Assembly (NCBI GenBank): GCA_025937665.1
Contig: JAICQW010000035.1
Coordinates: forward strand, 1-12,689
Direction: 5' to 3'
DNA length: 12,689 nt
Source of the DNA: Nitrososphaeraceae archaeon
GTDB taxonomy: Archaea; Thermoproteota; Nitrososphaeria; Nitrososphaerales; Nitrososphaeraceae
Shown: one piece after another, positions 5,873 to 12,371 of the stretch
How the letters are laid out: each line of letters opens with the position of its first letter
Numbering within the stretch: position 1 is the first letter of the stretch
Notes under the pieces: model-generated
Database searches by the model: none
The model's input: only the letters and a program-made list of their open reading frames with translations
Told to the model about the DNA's origin: nothing
Program-made: the position numbers and the translations under genes

Positions 5873-6190
5873 GTGTATAGTATTAATGATAGGAGTATTC
5901 AGGATGTTCTACAAAGTCTCGGTAAAGTTGTCGTAGATACAAATGAACTTGCTCGCTGGACTTGGTCAATTGAAGCGACTGCAAAAAGTATGAGTAATGA
6001 TAAAAACGCTATAACATTTGAGTATTTCTCTGACGGAAAAATCTTTAAATTCTTTGTAAAGGATGCTAAATCAAGGGATAATTTACTAAAGTCGATTCAA
6101 ATACATCTTCCCTTAATTCCCGAGTCGGTTCAAGGTTTTTTCAGTGTGTTCAGATATAATTTAAAGAATGTGAAATTCGGTGCCCCATAA
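5873..6190 (+). CDS. hypothetical protein, GTG start
   Basis: A 105-residue soluble protein of unknown function. It opens with an amphipathic helix (SIQDVLQSLGKVVVDTNELA), has a Trp-rich turn (RWTWSIEATAKSM), then a probable beta hairpin (AITFEYFSDGKIFKFFVKDA) and a hydrophobic C-terminal helix (LIPESVQGFFSVFRYNLKNV). It has no cysteines, signal or membrane helix. The frame starts at GTG 5873, and the next in-frame ATG (about 5989) would cut off more than a third of it. The TATA-like box at leaderless spacing supports the GTG. It converges on the 45-aa zinc protein with only 18 bases between the stops, so transcripts may overlap at their 3' ends. Confidence 0.58.
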   Translation: MYSINDRSIQDVLQSLGKVVVDTNELARWTWSIEATAKSMSNDKNAITFEYFSDGKIFKFFVKDAKSRDNLLKSIQIHLPLIPESVQGFFSVFRYNLKNVKFGAP

Positions 6191-6208
6191 AGGAACAAAT
6201 CATAGAAA

Positions 6209-6346
6209 CTATGAATTCGATCCGTATTGCAAGAAAGTTGTTTTAAATCCCAAACAAGGACAATAAGGCCTTTGACAGCGAGAACCGTCTGGACTATGAT
6301 CATGTTTTTTATGCCCGCAACTAAGACAGATGTCATTTACGTGCAC
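6209..6346 (-). CDS. 45-aa zinc-binding protein (very short gene)
   Basis: A very short gene. From GTG at 6346 it reads MHVNDICLSCGHKKHDHSPD then GSRCQRPYCPCLGF and a short tail. It has a CxxCGH knuckle, a His-rich link (KKHDH) and a second cluster CQRPYCPC, so five Cys and three His are spaced to bind one or two zinc ions. Small proteins with CxxCGHxxxxH...C...CxC.GF patterns are, as I recall, frequent in Nitrososphaeria. Their role is unknown. A strong TATA box (CTATTATAAG on minus, 6368-6377) lies 27 bases before the GTG, exactly at leaderless spacing. An overlapping frame starting at ATG 6336 lacks such features and encodes a hydrophobic shadow. Confidence 0.62.
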   Translation of the reverse strand: MHVNDICLSCGHKKHDHSPDGSRCQRPYCPCLGFKTTFLQYGSNS

Positions 6347-6367
6347 ACAATTTACAACTCAAATTAA

Positions 6368-6377
6368 CTTATAATAG
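6368..6377 (-). promoter_or_regulatory. TATA box of the 45-aa zinc gene
   Basis: CTATTATAAG on minus is centred 27 bases before GTG 6346. It is a main argument that this tiny gene is real. Confidence 0.5.
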
Positions 6378-6469
6378 TTAAAGTTTTTTAAAAAATAAAT
6401 TAAGAAATTCTAAACACTTAAGAGAAAATAAGAAATAAAAAGTTTACTGAAAATCTGATCAACCCAATC

Positions 6470-6778
6470 CTAAAGATCTGATGTATGGACATTTTTAGTC
6501 CTTCTATGAGTTGACCCCACAATTAAAATCACTATAGCAACACCGATGAAATATGCATAAGGATATCCGACTATGAACATTGCAACAAGCGTACTCACTA
6601 CCCCAACAAGAGAGTCACTACTAATGTTTCCGTAAGCCAATACTTTGAAGCAAACATGAGGACTAGAAAGAACCTTGTTAATTTAAGGATTCATGCCATT
6701 ACAAAAAGAAATTATCGTCTAAGCAAGATGCAATTACCAATAAAAACACAAGGCCTGTAATTAGAAGTAGAAAATCAT
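6470..6778 (-). pseudogene. decayed small multi-TM membrane protein
   Basis: Four adjoining pieces in shifting frames together look like one small membrane protein of about 100 residues: ATG at 6778 (MIF), then LLLITGLVFLLVIASCLDDN in the next frame up to a TAA, then LTRFFLVLMFASKYWLTETL and VVTLLLG up to the TAG at 6598-6600, then VVSTLVAMFIVGYPYAYFIG and VAIVILIVGSTHRR to the TAG at 6470-6472. Each piece is a clean hydrophobic helix flanked by polar residues, which is unlikely in random AT-rich DNA. The last piece could be read from GTG 6598, overlapping the upstream stop (TAGTG), giving 42 residues with one helix. I do not recognise the family. A chance hydrophobic run is possible, since AT-rich DNA favours Leu, Ile, Phe and Val. 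Confidence 0.4.
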
Positions 6779-6787
6779 AACAATTTC

Positions 6788-6797
6788 TTTAAATAAG
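6788..6797. promoter_or_regulatory. shared bidirectional TATA-like element
   Basis: TTTAAATA and its complement lie between the divergent 49-aa zinc gene (ATG 6820, about 28 bases away) and the relic membrane gene (ATG 6778, about 15-20 bases away). The spacing is ideal only for the plus-strand gene. Confidence 0.4.
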
Positions 6798-6819
6798 ATT
6801 GGCAGTTCAAATACGAATA

Positions 6820-6969
6820 ATGATTCAAGAATCAATATACGCATGTGTCGATTGTGGCTGTCTTTTTATCTATGGTAGTAGGAGAAGTAATAGTACGCAT
6901 TGTCCAGTATGCGATTGTTCATCTTCACAAGGAATTAGAACGATAGATATCAATTTCACATCTAAATAA
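6820..6969 (+). CDS. 49-aa zinc-ribbon protein (very short gene)
   Basis: A short gene that is complete from ATG to TAA. It reads MIQESIYACVDCGCLFIYGS and later STHCPVCDCSSSQGI, so it has two CxxCxC knuckles about 18 residues apart, forming a zinc ribbon. The remainder is polar and ends in RTIDINFTSK. The knuckle spacing is that of rubredoxin-like or ribbon folds used for RNA, DNA or protein contacts. The actual role is unknown. A TATA-like box 28 bases upstream supports a leaderless mRNA. A T-run at 7069-7076 may end the transcript about 100 bases later. Confidence 0.68.
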   Translation: MIQESIYACVDCGCLFIYGSRRSNSTHCPVCDCSSSQGIRTIDINFTSK

Positions 6970-7068
6970 GTAGGTAAAATTTAAAAGTGAATGATGTCAT
7001 AAACTGGTAAAATTCATTGGATTTCCTATTGTGCTATAAATATCAGTATGTCAATACCTATTTTACTA

Positions 7069-7076
7069 TTTTTTTT
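7069..7076 (+). terminator. T-run, possible terminator
   Basis: Eight consecutive T on plus, about 100 bases after the 49-aa zinc gene and before the convergent gene end at 7114. An archaeal polymerase could stop here. No strong stem precedes it. Confidence 0.35.
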
Positions 7077-7113
7077 GGGGATTATCAAGCATGGTATTCA
7101 ATATGAATTAAAA

Positions 7114-7497
7114 TTATCTACCACTACCTGGTAAACCGATTCCCTTTAATGGAGTACGATAATCCGTAGTTACGTTAACTCCTTCTTTTGTAGAGATGAT
7201 GATCTTTTCTAATTTTGTATCTGGTTTTGGATAAAAGAAAAATGATTGGCCAGGTGCAAGACTGTCTAAGTATTGTACGTCGTTTATGCCCAGATATACA
7301 CTAATGTTTGAAAGCGAATTGAGTCCTATATTATTGATCCTTATTCTGTAGTATGTACCAGCTATGTCTGTTGTATCTTTTGTAGCATCTACCTCTAGTG
7401 CATATGGAACTCGAGATTGTTCCTTTACGATAAGAAAAATGAGTGCTGCAATGAATATTACTCCTACTAAAGAATAGTAAAGATAAATTCTTCTCAT
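7114..7497 (-). CDS. membrane-anchored extracellular beta-domain protein
   Basis: A 127-residue protein with a basic start (MRR), one TM helix at about residues 7-24 (YYSLVGVIFIAALIFLIV) and an external domain of about 100 residues. The domain has the look of a CARDB/Ig-like beta sandwich: TYYRIRINNIGLNSLSNISV (NxG after a strand), then SLAPGQSFFFYPKPD (the 'PG' turn before a strand) and KLEKIIISTKEGVNVTTDYR. Such domains sit on the cell surface and act in adhesion or scaffolding in other proteins. The role here is unknown. The C-terminus is Gly/Pro rich. ATG at 7497 has a TATA-like box 27 bases upstream (7519-7529). It diverges from the other one-TM protein at 7676. Confidence 0.62.
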   Translation of the reverse strand: MRRIYLYYSLVGVIFIAALIFLIVKEQSRVPYALEVDATKDTTDIAGTYYRIRINNIGLNSLSNISVYLGINDVQYLDSLAPGQSFFFYPKPDTKLEKIIISTKEGVNVTTDYRTPLKGIGLPGSGR

Positions 7498-7518
7498 AAT
7501 AAATTCAATCAGTATGTA

Positions 7519-7529
7519 GTTTATTAAAC
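7519..7529 (-). promoter_or_regulatory. TATA-like box of the surface-protein gene
   Basis: GTTTAATAAAC on minus is centred 27 bases before ATG 7497. The element is itself nearly palindromic. Confidence 0.5.
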
Positions 7530-7552
7530 TAGATCAGAATCAGACGTCGAAA

Positions 7553-7584
7553 CTGGGTTTCTAATATTTCGTAGGAATACCCAG
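7553..7584. repeat. inverted repeat between divergent genes
   Basis: CTGGGT (7553-7558) pairs with ACCCAG (7579-7584), with three more pairs (TTC/GAA) inside after a one-base bulge. It lies between two divergent promoters and could be an operator or a hairpin. The evidence is modest. Confidence 0.35.
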
Positions 7585-7675
7585 AATTCTCCTTCGAGCA
7601 TTCTAATGCATAAAATAGTATATTCAAAATAGTATTGCAAAATATAAATTCATAAACAGAGTTCTTTTATCTGAA

Positions 7676-8281
7676 TTGGCTTTTGACATACCTAACTGGG
7701 TGTCTATAATCATTGAATTAGGAATAGGCATTGGAATTGCTATTGCGGTGTATAAACTTCAAGCCAGAACATCAAAATTAGCCGAAGAGCTCCTTTCGAG
7801 AATTTCATTCATGACATCTAGAGTAGATTCATTATTAGAACAAAGAAGAGTGGATGAGCAGTCGAAAAAAGCATTCGAATGTAAAAGAATCATTGATCAT
7901 TTAGTGTATATTCAGAAAAAAGAACTCGAATTAAAAGAATATCTGACTGATTATATCTCTGGAGATACGACAAGCGAACAGTTGCAATATTTTATAAAGC
8001 AGAATTTTATGCCCATAGCCAAGTACAGGATTCGTGAGATAGAGGATGCCACCAGACAACTGGGAGACAAACTAAGTGATAATAAGTTGAGATTGGATTT
8101 TCTGTCGTATATTGAAGCATTCTTAAATCTAAGCGAAACAGTAATGGTGGATGGTAAAAAACAAAATGATGATGATCTTGAGAGTTTCATAATTTCTATA
8201 AATCTTCAACTAAGAAGAGTTCAAGAATTCCTGACAAGATTTCGCAAGGAGATAGAACATAATGATGATTCTACCAAATAA
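7676..8281 (+). CDS. one-TM protein with long helical cytoplasmic region
   Basis: A 201-residue protein. A short N-terminus (MAFDIPNWVS) leads into one TM helix (about residues 9-26, IIIELGIGIGIAIAVYKL). It is followed by a coiled-coil-like stretch (ARTSKLAEELLSRISFMTSR, VDSLLEQRRVDEQSKKAFE) and a helical bundle to the end with many charged residues (KKELELKEYLTDYI, KYRIREIEDATRQLGDKL, LQLRRVQEFLTRFRKEIEHN). No enzymatic motif is visible. It may be a membrane-tethered scaffold, but the family is unknown. The start is TTG at 7676, with a TATA-like TATAAA at 7643-7648 about 31 bases upstream. No ATG in this frame lies before the membrane helix, and losing it would remove the most conspicuous element. 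It diverges from the surface protein. Confidence 0.6.
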   Translation: MAFDIPNWVSIIIELGIGIGIAIAVYKLQARTSKLAEELLSRISFMTSRVDSLLEQRRVDEQSKKAFECKRIIDHLVYIQKKELELKEYLTDYISGDTTSEQLQYFIKQNFMPIAKYRIREIEDATRQLGDKLSDNKLRLDFLSYIEAFLNLSETVMVDGKKQNDDDLESFIISINLQLRRVQEFLTRFRKEIEHNDDSTK

Positions 8282-8470
8282 ATTTATTATCAATCTGTAT
8301 CCATATCTTTTATTAATTTATGATCCTGGTTTTAACGCACAAGATAGACAACATTCAAAAATGCGATTGGAAGCTCTAATGCAATTTTTTTCTATCCACA
8401 TTGCAATCTTTAAGACTGTCTATTAGAATCTAAATTCGTAAATTATTGGAACCGAAAATAGGAATTGAAA

Positions 8471-9085
8471 TTAGATTTCATGGATTAGATCTTTGAGATT
8501 CCTCTTTGGTTTTGGTACCAGCATCTTTATTGGATATCCCACACAAAGAATCGAAGATGGAAAAAGGTCCGTACCCAGTACTTCCCTAATCCTATTTTCA
8601 TCCAACATGCCTATCCAAATTGAGCTTAAACCCAAAGCATGTGCAGCCAATTGCGAATATGCAGCTGCAAGCGTGGCGTCCTGTTGAGAAAATTTTCTGA
8701 TAGTGTCTGGGGGAAAATTCAATTTTACCCTATCAGGGTTCATACAAAATACAAGTACTACTGGAGCATTTACATAAGGTTGATTGTTAGCGGCCTGCAC
8801 TAGCTTTTTCTTAACTTCTTGATTCTTTATATGATATATCTCAAAACCCTGGAATCCGCCTGCTGTGGGAGCCGTATCTGCAGCTGCAAAAATCATTTCA
8901 AGCTTCCATTCTTCAACATCTCTATTTTCAAATTTTCTCTGCGACCTTCTATTGAGCATAACGTTGAAGAGGTTTGTTTGCACGATGTCTTCTACATCAT
9001 GGCTTCGAACCTCTTCTTTAGGATATAGCAGCTGTGTATTCTTATCGGTAAACATTCTTGCAAAAATATCACTCGGAAAAGACAC
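8471..9085 (-). CDS. nitroreductase-family FMN oxidoreductase
   Basis: A 204-residue protein with nitroreductase family landmarks: VMLNRRSQRKFENRDVEEWK at about 42-61 (the RRSxRxF FMN-phosphate motif), APTAGGFQGFEIYHI at about 72-86 (family SPSAGNxQPW region), NAPVVLVFCMNP, the signature helix QDATLAAAYSQLAAHALGLS at 135-154 followed by SIWIGML, and CVGYPIKMLVPKPKR near the end (family GYP...P..R). Members are cytosolic homodimers that use FMN and NAD(P)H to reduce nitro compounds, quinones, flavins or other electron-poor substrates. The substrate here is unknown. The start is GTG 9085, supported by a TATA-like box 26 bases upstream. An ATG ten codons later is the alternative. It diverges from the phasin-like gene. 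Confidence 0.85.
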   Translation of the reverse strand: MSFPSDIFARMFTDKNTQLLYPKEEVRSHDVEDIVQTNLFNVMLNRRSQRKFENRDVEEWKLEMIFAAADTAPTAGGFQGFEIYHIKNQEVKKKLVQAANNQPYVNAPVVLVFCMNPDRVKLNFPPDTIRKFSQQDATLAAAYSQLAAHALGLSSIWIGMLDENRIREVLGTDLFPSSILCVGYPIKMLVPKPKRNLKDLIHEI

Positions 9086-9106
9086 ACACTTGTAATATCA
9101 TTCAAG

Positions 9107-9115
9107 TTATTAAAA
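9107..9115 (-). promoter_or_regulatory. TATA-like box of the nitroreductase gene
   Basis: TTTTAATAA on minus is centred 26 bases before GTG 9085 and supports that start over the downstream ATG. Confidence 0.45.
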
Positions 9116-9193
9116 TGGATCCGTTTAAACTACAATCTTTATTGCAGGTGTTATTGATTTCTGATTTCAGCGAAAATAGAGCTCCATTAAATG

Positions 9194-9201
9194 TTTATAA
9201 A
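9194..9201 (+). promoter_or_regulatory. TATA-like box of the phasin-like gene
   Basis: TTTATAAA is centred about 35 bases before ATG 9233, so the mRNA may carry a leader of a few bases. Confidence 0.4.
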
Positions 9202-9232
9202 CTATCCGTAGATTACCACTAAACGGTCAAAA

Positions 9233-9721
9233 ATGGTTGGGGGAAAATCAACAACTCAAATTCCATCAAAAACACCGAGGACTATCAGTAACGATACTTC
9301 GAACATTCAAGGCATAATTGAGACCATGCAAAACAGTCTTTTTGATATTACAAATGAAATCGCAAAAATTCAGCCGAGGTATGCTCAATCAGTTTCAAAT
9401 TATCAAGCTGAATATCTTGAAGCAACTAAAATGGTAATTCAGACCTTTACTAACTTTCAGAGTACTCTTCTCAAATTTAGTTGGATTAACTATGATAATA
9501 GATCTACATTATACACCGACCAAATTAAAAATCAAGTCACTATGCTAACAGAAAATATTATCAAATCCTTTGATATTTGGAATCAAATTACCCTTAATTC
9601 AATTGATATTTCAAAAGAGAACATAAAGATCTATACCGAAGCAATGACATCTATGGATATCCACAATAGAGATCTAATTAGCTCTTGGAACTCATTTCTA
9701 ATTCCATCATATTGTAAGTAA
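9233..9721 (+). CDS. helical phasin-like hypothetical protein
   Basis: A 162-residue protein, almost entirely helical after a Thr/Ser-rich N-terminus of about 20 residues. The helices are long and amphipathic with regular Gln, Asn, Ile and Thr (IQGIIETMQNSLFDITNEIA, QAEYLEATKMVIQTFTNFQS, NQVTMLTENIIKSFDIWNQI). This is the texture of phasins, which coat polyhydroxyalkanoate granules, and some thaumarchaea do carry PHA synthase genes. No PHA gene is visible in this window, so the idea is inference from composition. An alternative is a coiled-coil structural protein. There is no membrane helix. One cysteine lies at the second-last residue. It converges on the HD-GNAT gene 59 bases later. Confidence 0.55.
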   Translation: MVGGKSTTQIPSKTPRTISNDTSNIQGIIETMQNSLFDITNEIAKIQPRYAQSVSNYQAEYLEATKMVIQTFTNFQSTLLKFSWINYDNRSTLYTDQIKNQVTMLTENIIKSFDIWNQITLNSIDISKENIKIYTEAMTSMDIHNRDLISSWNSFLIPSYCK

Positions 9722-9780
9722 TAAGAAGAATTTGTTACTAAAATAAATCCACAGAATATTTATTTGATTATTTTGCCAAT

Positions 9781-11334
9781 TTAATTTATTGGAATTGATT
9801 CAACTAATTGGGACAAGTCGATTCTATAATAGTCAATCATAGCTGCGTCGTACTGTTGAACTATCTCAATTGGTTCTCCCTTATTCTTTCTATTGCTAAT
9901 TAGCCCCCTTTGAGAGTAGCTTGTAACATAGGAGTAACCACGTCTTCTAGCTTCTTTTAGAAATTCCGATCTAAGCATGTGCCCTCCCTTTTCTCCTAGG
10001 TATCCAGTTCTAATTGCAATCCATTCCATAAAAATTGTATTCATTTTACCCAAATTCTGATCGTTGGTACCACGTCTAAGGGACTCCATGTGCACTGAAT
10101 TCATTTTACCCAAATTTTCCTCGTACAAACCATATTTGGGTTTGTGCTTTTCCAAGGGACCACCTTTTACATACCCGACGATTTCTCCCATTTTACTATT
10201 GATTCTAAGTGTAATCAGTATAGTACTTGAATCAAAAAGTGATTTTCGAAAGTCTTTATCGTAAAAATTTGTAGGAGAGCAATATTCATAACGGATTTTC
10301 ATAATCATATCACACATATCCTTAGTTATCTCATTCTTCACATCAATAATATTTTCCAAAGACGTTACCAAATTGATTTCATTCTTACGTAACGATGCCT
10401 TTATCTCGAGTTCTTTTTCCCAAGCTTCTCTAAAACCCTCAACGTTATCAAAGAAATTTTTCCTAAATGCACTAGGTAGGCTGTGTATTACTCTCTCAAA
10501 GGTATCTTTATCATCTTTTTGTTTAAGCCCACTAAAGAATTCAACGGACTTTTCATTAATGACCTGTGAGTGCCATCCAATGCCCCGAGCATTACGTCTT
10601 GCCAGTTCCTTAGCATAATTAAAATCACCCAAACAATATCCCGCAATGCGATCACATATAGACAAGTATAACCCGAGCTTTTCATAATGATGTCTTGTGT
10701 TAGCATCATCTTGTTGAATTCTTGCCAAGGAAAATAGCTCGTGCATTCTTTTTAATGCATGTTCCTTCTGTGCTCCGGCAAAAGGGTACGTTGTTCTATG
10801 TATTAATGCAATGACAATGTTCAGATCAATACCAAACGAGTGGATAAGCTTACCTAATTTTTCATCGTTCCTAATAAAGAGTTCAATATTATCCTCATTA
10901 GGCTTTTCAAATTCCTTTCTTGGATCAAAATCATGAAAGAGAGCCGCCACAAAAAGATTCTTGATGTCTTTATCGGGAATTTTATTTTCTAATTTTTGGT
11001 TTCCTGCTGACAATAATGAAATAAAAGCAACTTCAAGATTATGATTGATAGTGTGATAACCAGGATAATCCGATCCTAACCCATGTTTAGAAAATTCAGA
11101 TACTGCATGCCTAATAATTTTTGATGTTGCCCTTTTATCAAAATTCATTTTTGCAGCCAATTCCAAAATTTTGTATTTATGGGACGCCTCTTTTGTTAGA
11201 CCGATATTATATCGAGTCCACCAGGGAAATAATCTAATTCTTTTATAATATTCATACCACCAGGGTAATGTCTTGCTAGGAGTAATATGATGAATTTCAT
11301 TTCTTGTGATTTGATCATTTTCATCTATAATCAC
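9781..11334 (-). CDS. HD-domain phosphohydrolase fused to GNAT-like acetyltransferase
   Basis: A 517-residue protein with two apparent modules. Residues about 50-245 form an HD domain: His98 in HTINHNLEVAF, His134-Asp135 in LFVAALFHDFDPRKEF, His179 in VIALIHRTTYPF and Asp228 in YLSICDRIAGYCLGDF, the order of metal ligands in HD phosphohydrolases. A charged linker (about 270-345) follows. Residues about 345-505 look like a GNAT fold: ILITLRINSKMGEIVGYVKG, FMEWIAIRTGYLGEKGGHML (motif A loop RTGYLGEKGG) with RSEFLKEARRRGYSYVTSYS, and IEIVQQYDAAMIDYYRIDL. Within it a 20-residue segment is duplicated (NLGKMNSVHMES..., NLGKMNTIFMEW...). HD enzymes hydrolyse nucleotide or phosphate esters and GNATs acetylate amines, but the substrate of either is unknown. 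The start is GTG 11334, with AAGG nine bases upstream. Confidence 0.7.
   Translation of the reverse strand: MIIDENDQITRNEIHHITPSKTLPWWYEYYKRIRLFPWWTRYNIGLTKEASHKYKILELAAKMNFDKRATSKIIRHAVSEFSKHGLGSDYPGYHTINHNLEVAFISLLSAGNQKLENKIPDKDIKNLFVAALFHDFDPRKEFEKPNEDNIELFIRNDEKLGKLIHSFGIDLNIVIALIHRTTYPFAGAQKEHALKRMHELFSLARIQQDDANTRHHYEKLGLYLSICDRIAGYCLGDFNYAKELARRNARGIGWHSQVINEKSVEFFSGLKQKDDKDTFERVIHSLPSAFRKNFFDNVEGFREAWEKELEIKASLRKNEINLVTSLENIIDVKNEITKDMCDMIMKIRYEYCSPTNFYDKDFRKSLFDSSTILITLRINSKMGEIVGYVKGGPLEKHKPKYGLYEENLGKMNSVHMESLRRGTNDQNLGKMNTIFMEWIAIRTGYLGEKGGHMLRSEFLKEARRRGYSYVTSYSQRGLISNRKNKGEPIEIVQQYDAAMIDYYRIDLSQLVESIPIN
10024..10143. repeat. diverged 60-bp tandem duplication inside the HD-GNAT gene
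   Basis: Two neighbouring 60-base units share a core ATTCATTTTACCCAAATT (about 10039-10056 and 10099-10116) with weaker matches on both sides (TCCAT, TCGT). The period is 60 bases, so the frame is kept and 20 residues are repeated (NLGKMN...ME...). The flanking divergence shows it is not recent. Confidence 0.65.
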
Positions 11335-11368
11335 TGAAGGGCACCTTCACATAGAGAAATACGACTGA

Positions 11369-11380
11369 ATATAAAAAACT
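11369..11380 (-). promoter_or_regulatory. possible TATA box of the HD-GNAT gene
   Basis: TTTTTTATATTC on minus is centred about 40 bases before GTG 11334. It would give a short leader of about 13 bases containing GAAGG, a weak Shine-Dalgarno. Confidence 0.35.
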
Positions 11381-11494
11381 TATTATGAAAGGATATTTGA
11401 ATCTTAAAAATACAATAAACCACATATTTGTCATCATAAATCATTAAAAACATTGAATTATTATGTATTTTTTATGACTAACCTATTGATAATT

Positions 11495-11512
11495 TTGAGA
11501 TAAGAATCTCAA
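11495..11512. repeat. perfect 7-bp inverted repeat
   Basis: TTGAGAT and ATCTCAA surround a 4-base loop. It lies in the 252-base gap between the amidotransferase stop and the HD-GNAT start, on the 3' side of the former. No long T-run follows on minus, so it could be an operator or processing signal rather than a terminator. Confidence 0.45.
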
Positions 11513-11586
11513 TGCACTCTCATATACTAATTACCTGTCTGTGAGACTCATATCCTACAGCTTAAGATCCTACTAATGAGCCCATA

Positions 11587-12297
11587 TCAAACTAGCGAAT
11601 TCCTATAGGCATTTATCATTTCGGAGAAATTTCCATACACTATTTTGCAGTAATTTGCTAGACTTTCAAATTCAGAATTTTTTCCATCTAAAATATCATC
11701 CCGACTTATCCCAACTGCTTTCATTTCAGATCCATACTCTATCGCCCAATCATGAATCATCTGGGATGTTACTTCTAGATGAAACAATATTCCGATGGAG
11801 TTACCAAATCTGAATGCTTGTGGATACAAATCAGATGAGGCCAACAATTCTGCAGAACCTGGAAGTACAAAAGTATCTCCGTGCCATTGGAAAACTTTTA
11901 TGTTATTATTATTTATTCCTTTAAAGATATCGTTCTTTCCATTATTATTTATAACGACGTCGAACCATCCGATCTCTTTCTGCTTACCTTTATACACTCT
12001 ACCTCCTAATGCCTCGGCAATCAGTTGCGAGCCCAGACAGATTCCTAGTAGAGGAACTTGAAGGTTGTTGGCATTGTTTATTAGAACTAGTTCTTCATTC
12101 AAATATGGTAAGTATTCATATACAGACATATACCCACCCAAAATAACTATTCCTGCATATTTATCAAGTTCTTTGGGTATCTTGTCCTTTTTAACATGGA
12201 CTGTCTCGATTATATAACCATCGGACTCAAACAATTCCTTCAAATTTCCGAGAGGTTCAATCTCTGTATTTTGAATAGAGAGGATAATGTCTTTCAA
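11587..12297 (-). CDS. class I glutamine amidotransferase (GMP-synthase-like GATase domain)
   Basis: A 236-residue stand-alone GATase. It shows GIVILGGYMSVYEYLPYL (oxyanion-loop GGYMSV at about 54-59), the nucleophile elbow PLLGICLGSQLIAEALGG with Cys87, then KEIGWFDV, VFQWHGDTFVLPGSAELLAS (WHGDTF typical of this subgroup), YPQAFRFGNSIGILFHLEVT with catalytic His173 and Glu175. These enzymes release ammonia from glutamine, and some stand-alone members act as gamma-glutamyl hydrolases or work with a separate synthetase. No partner synthetase is in the window, so the acceptor is unknown. FHLE in place of the usual FHPE is seen in this subgroup. The start is TTG 12297, directly after an in-frame TAG. 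A TATA-like box 27 bases upstream supports it, and the first strand (KDIILSIQN) is needed for the fold. Confidence 0.85.
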   Translation of the reverse strand: MKDIILSIQNTEIEPLGNLKELFESDGYIIETVHVKKDKIPKELDKYAGIVILGGYMSVYEYLPYLNEELVLINNANNLQVPLLGICLGSQLIAEALGGRVYKGKQKEIGWFDVVINNNGKNDIFKGINNNNIKVFQWHGDTFVLPGSAELLASSDLYPQAFRFGNSIGILFHLEVTSQMIHDWAIEYGSEMKAVGISRDDILDGKNSEFESLANYCKIVYGNFSEMINAYRNSLV

Positions 12298-12320
12298 CTA
12301 CATGATGTTGAACTAATTCA

Positions 12321-12330
12321 CTATATCTAC
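12321..12330 (-). promoter_or_regulatory. TATA-like box of the amidotransferase gene
   Basis: GTAGATATAG on minus is centred 27 bases before TTG 12297, giving the amidotransferase its own promoter separate from the glycosylase gene upstream. Confidence 0.45.
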
Positions 12331-12371
12331 TTATTTTAGAAAATTAAGAATCCAATTGTAGACAATAGAAT

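Noticed and set aside
6130..6336. Minus-strand open frame of 68 codons with a hydrophobic start
   Set aside because: It overlaps both the 105-aa plus gene and the Cys/His-rich frame starting at 6346. The TATA box is placed for 6346, and its own sequence shows no motif.
6470..6690. Reading the minus strand as a piece of a cation diffusion facilitator
   Set aside because: An open frame with NISSDSLVG resembles the CDF helix only weakly, while the alternative frames give better membrane helices.
10064..10709. Several open frames on both strands within the HD-GNAT gene
   Set aside because: They are shadows of a long frame with recognisable HD motifs and have no independent support.
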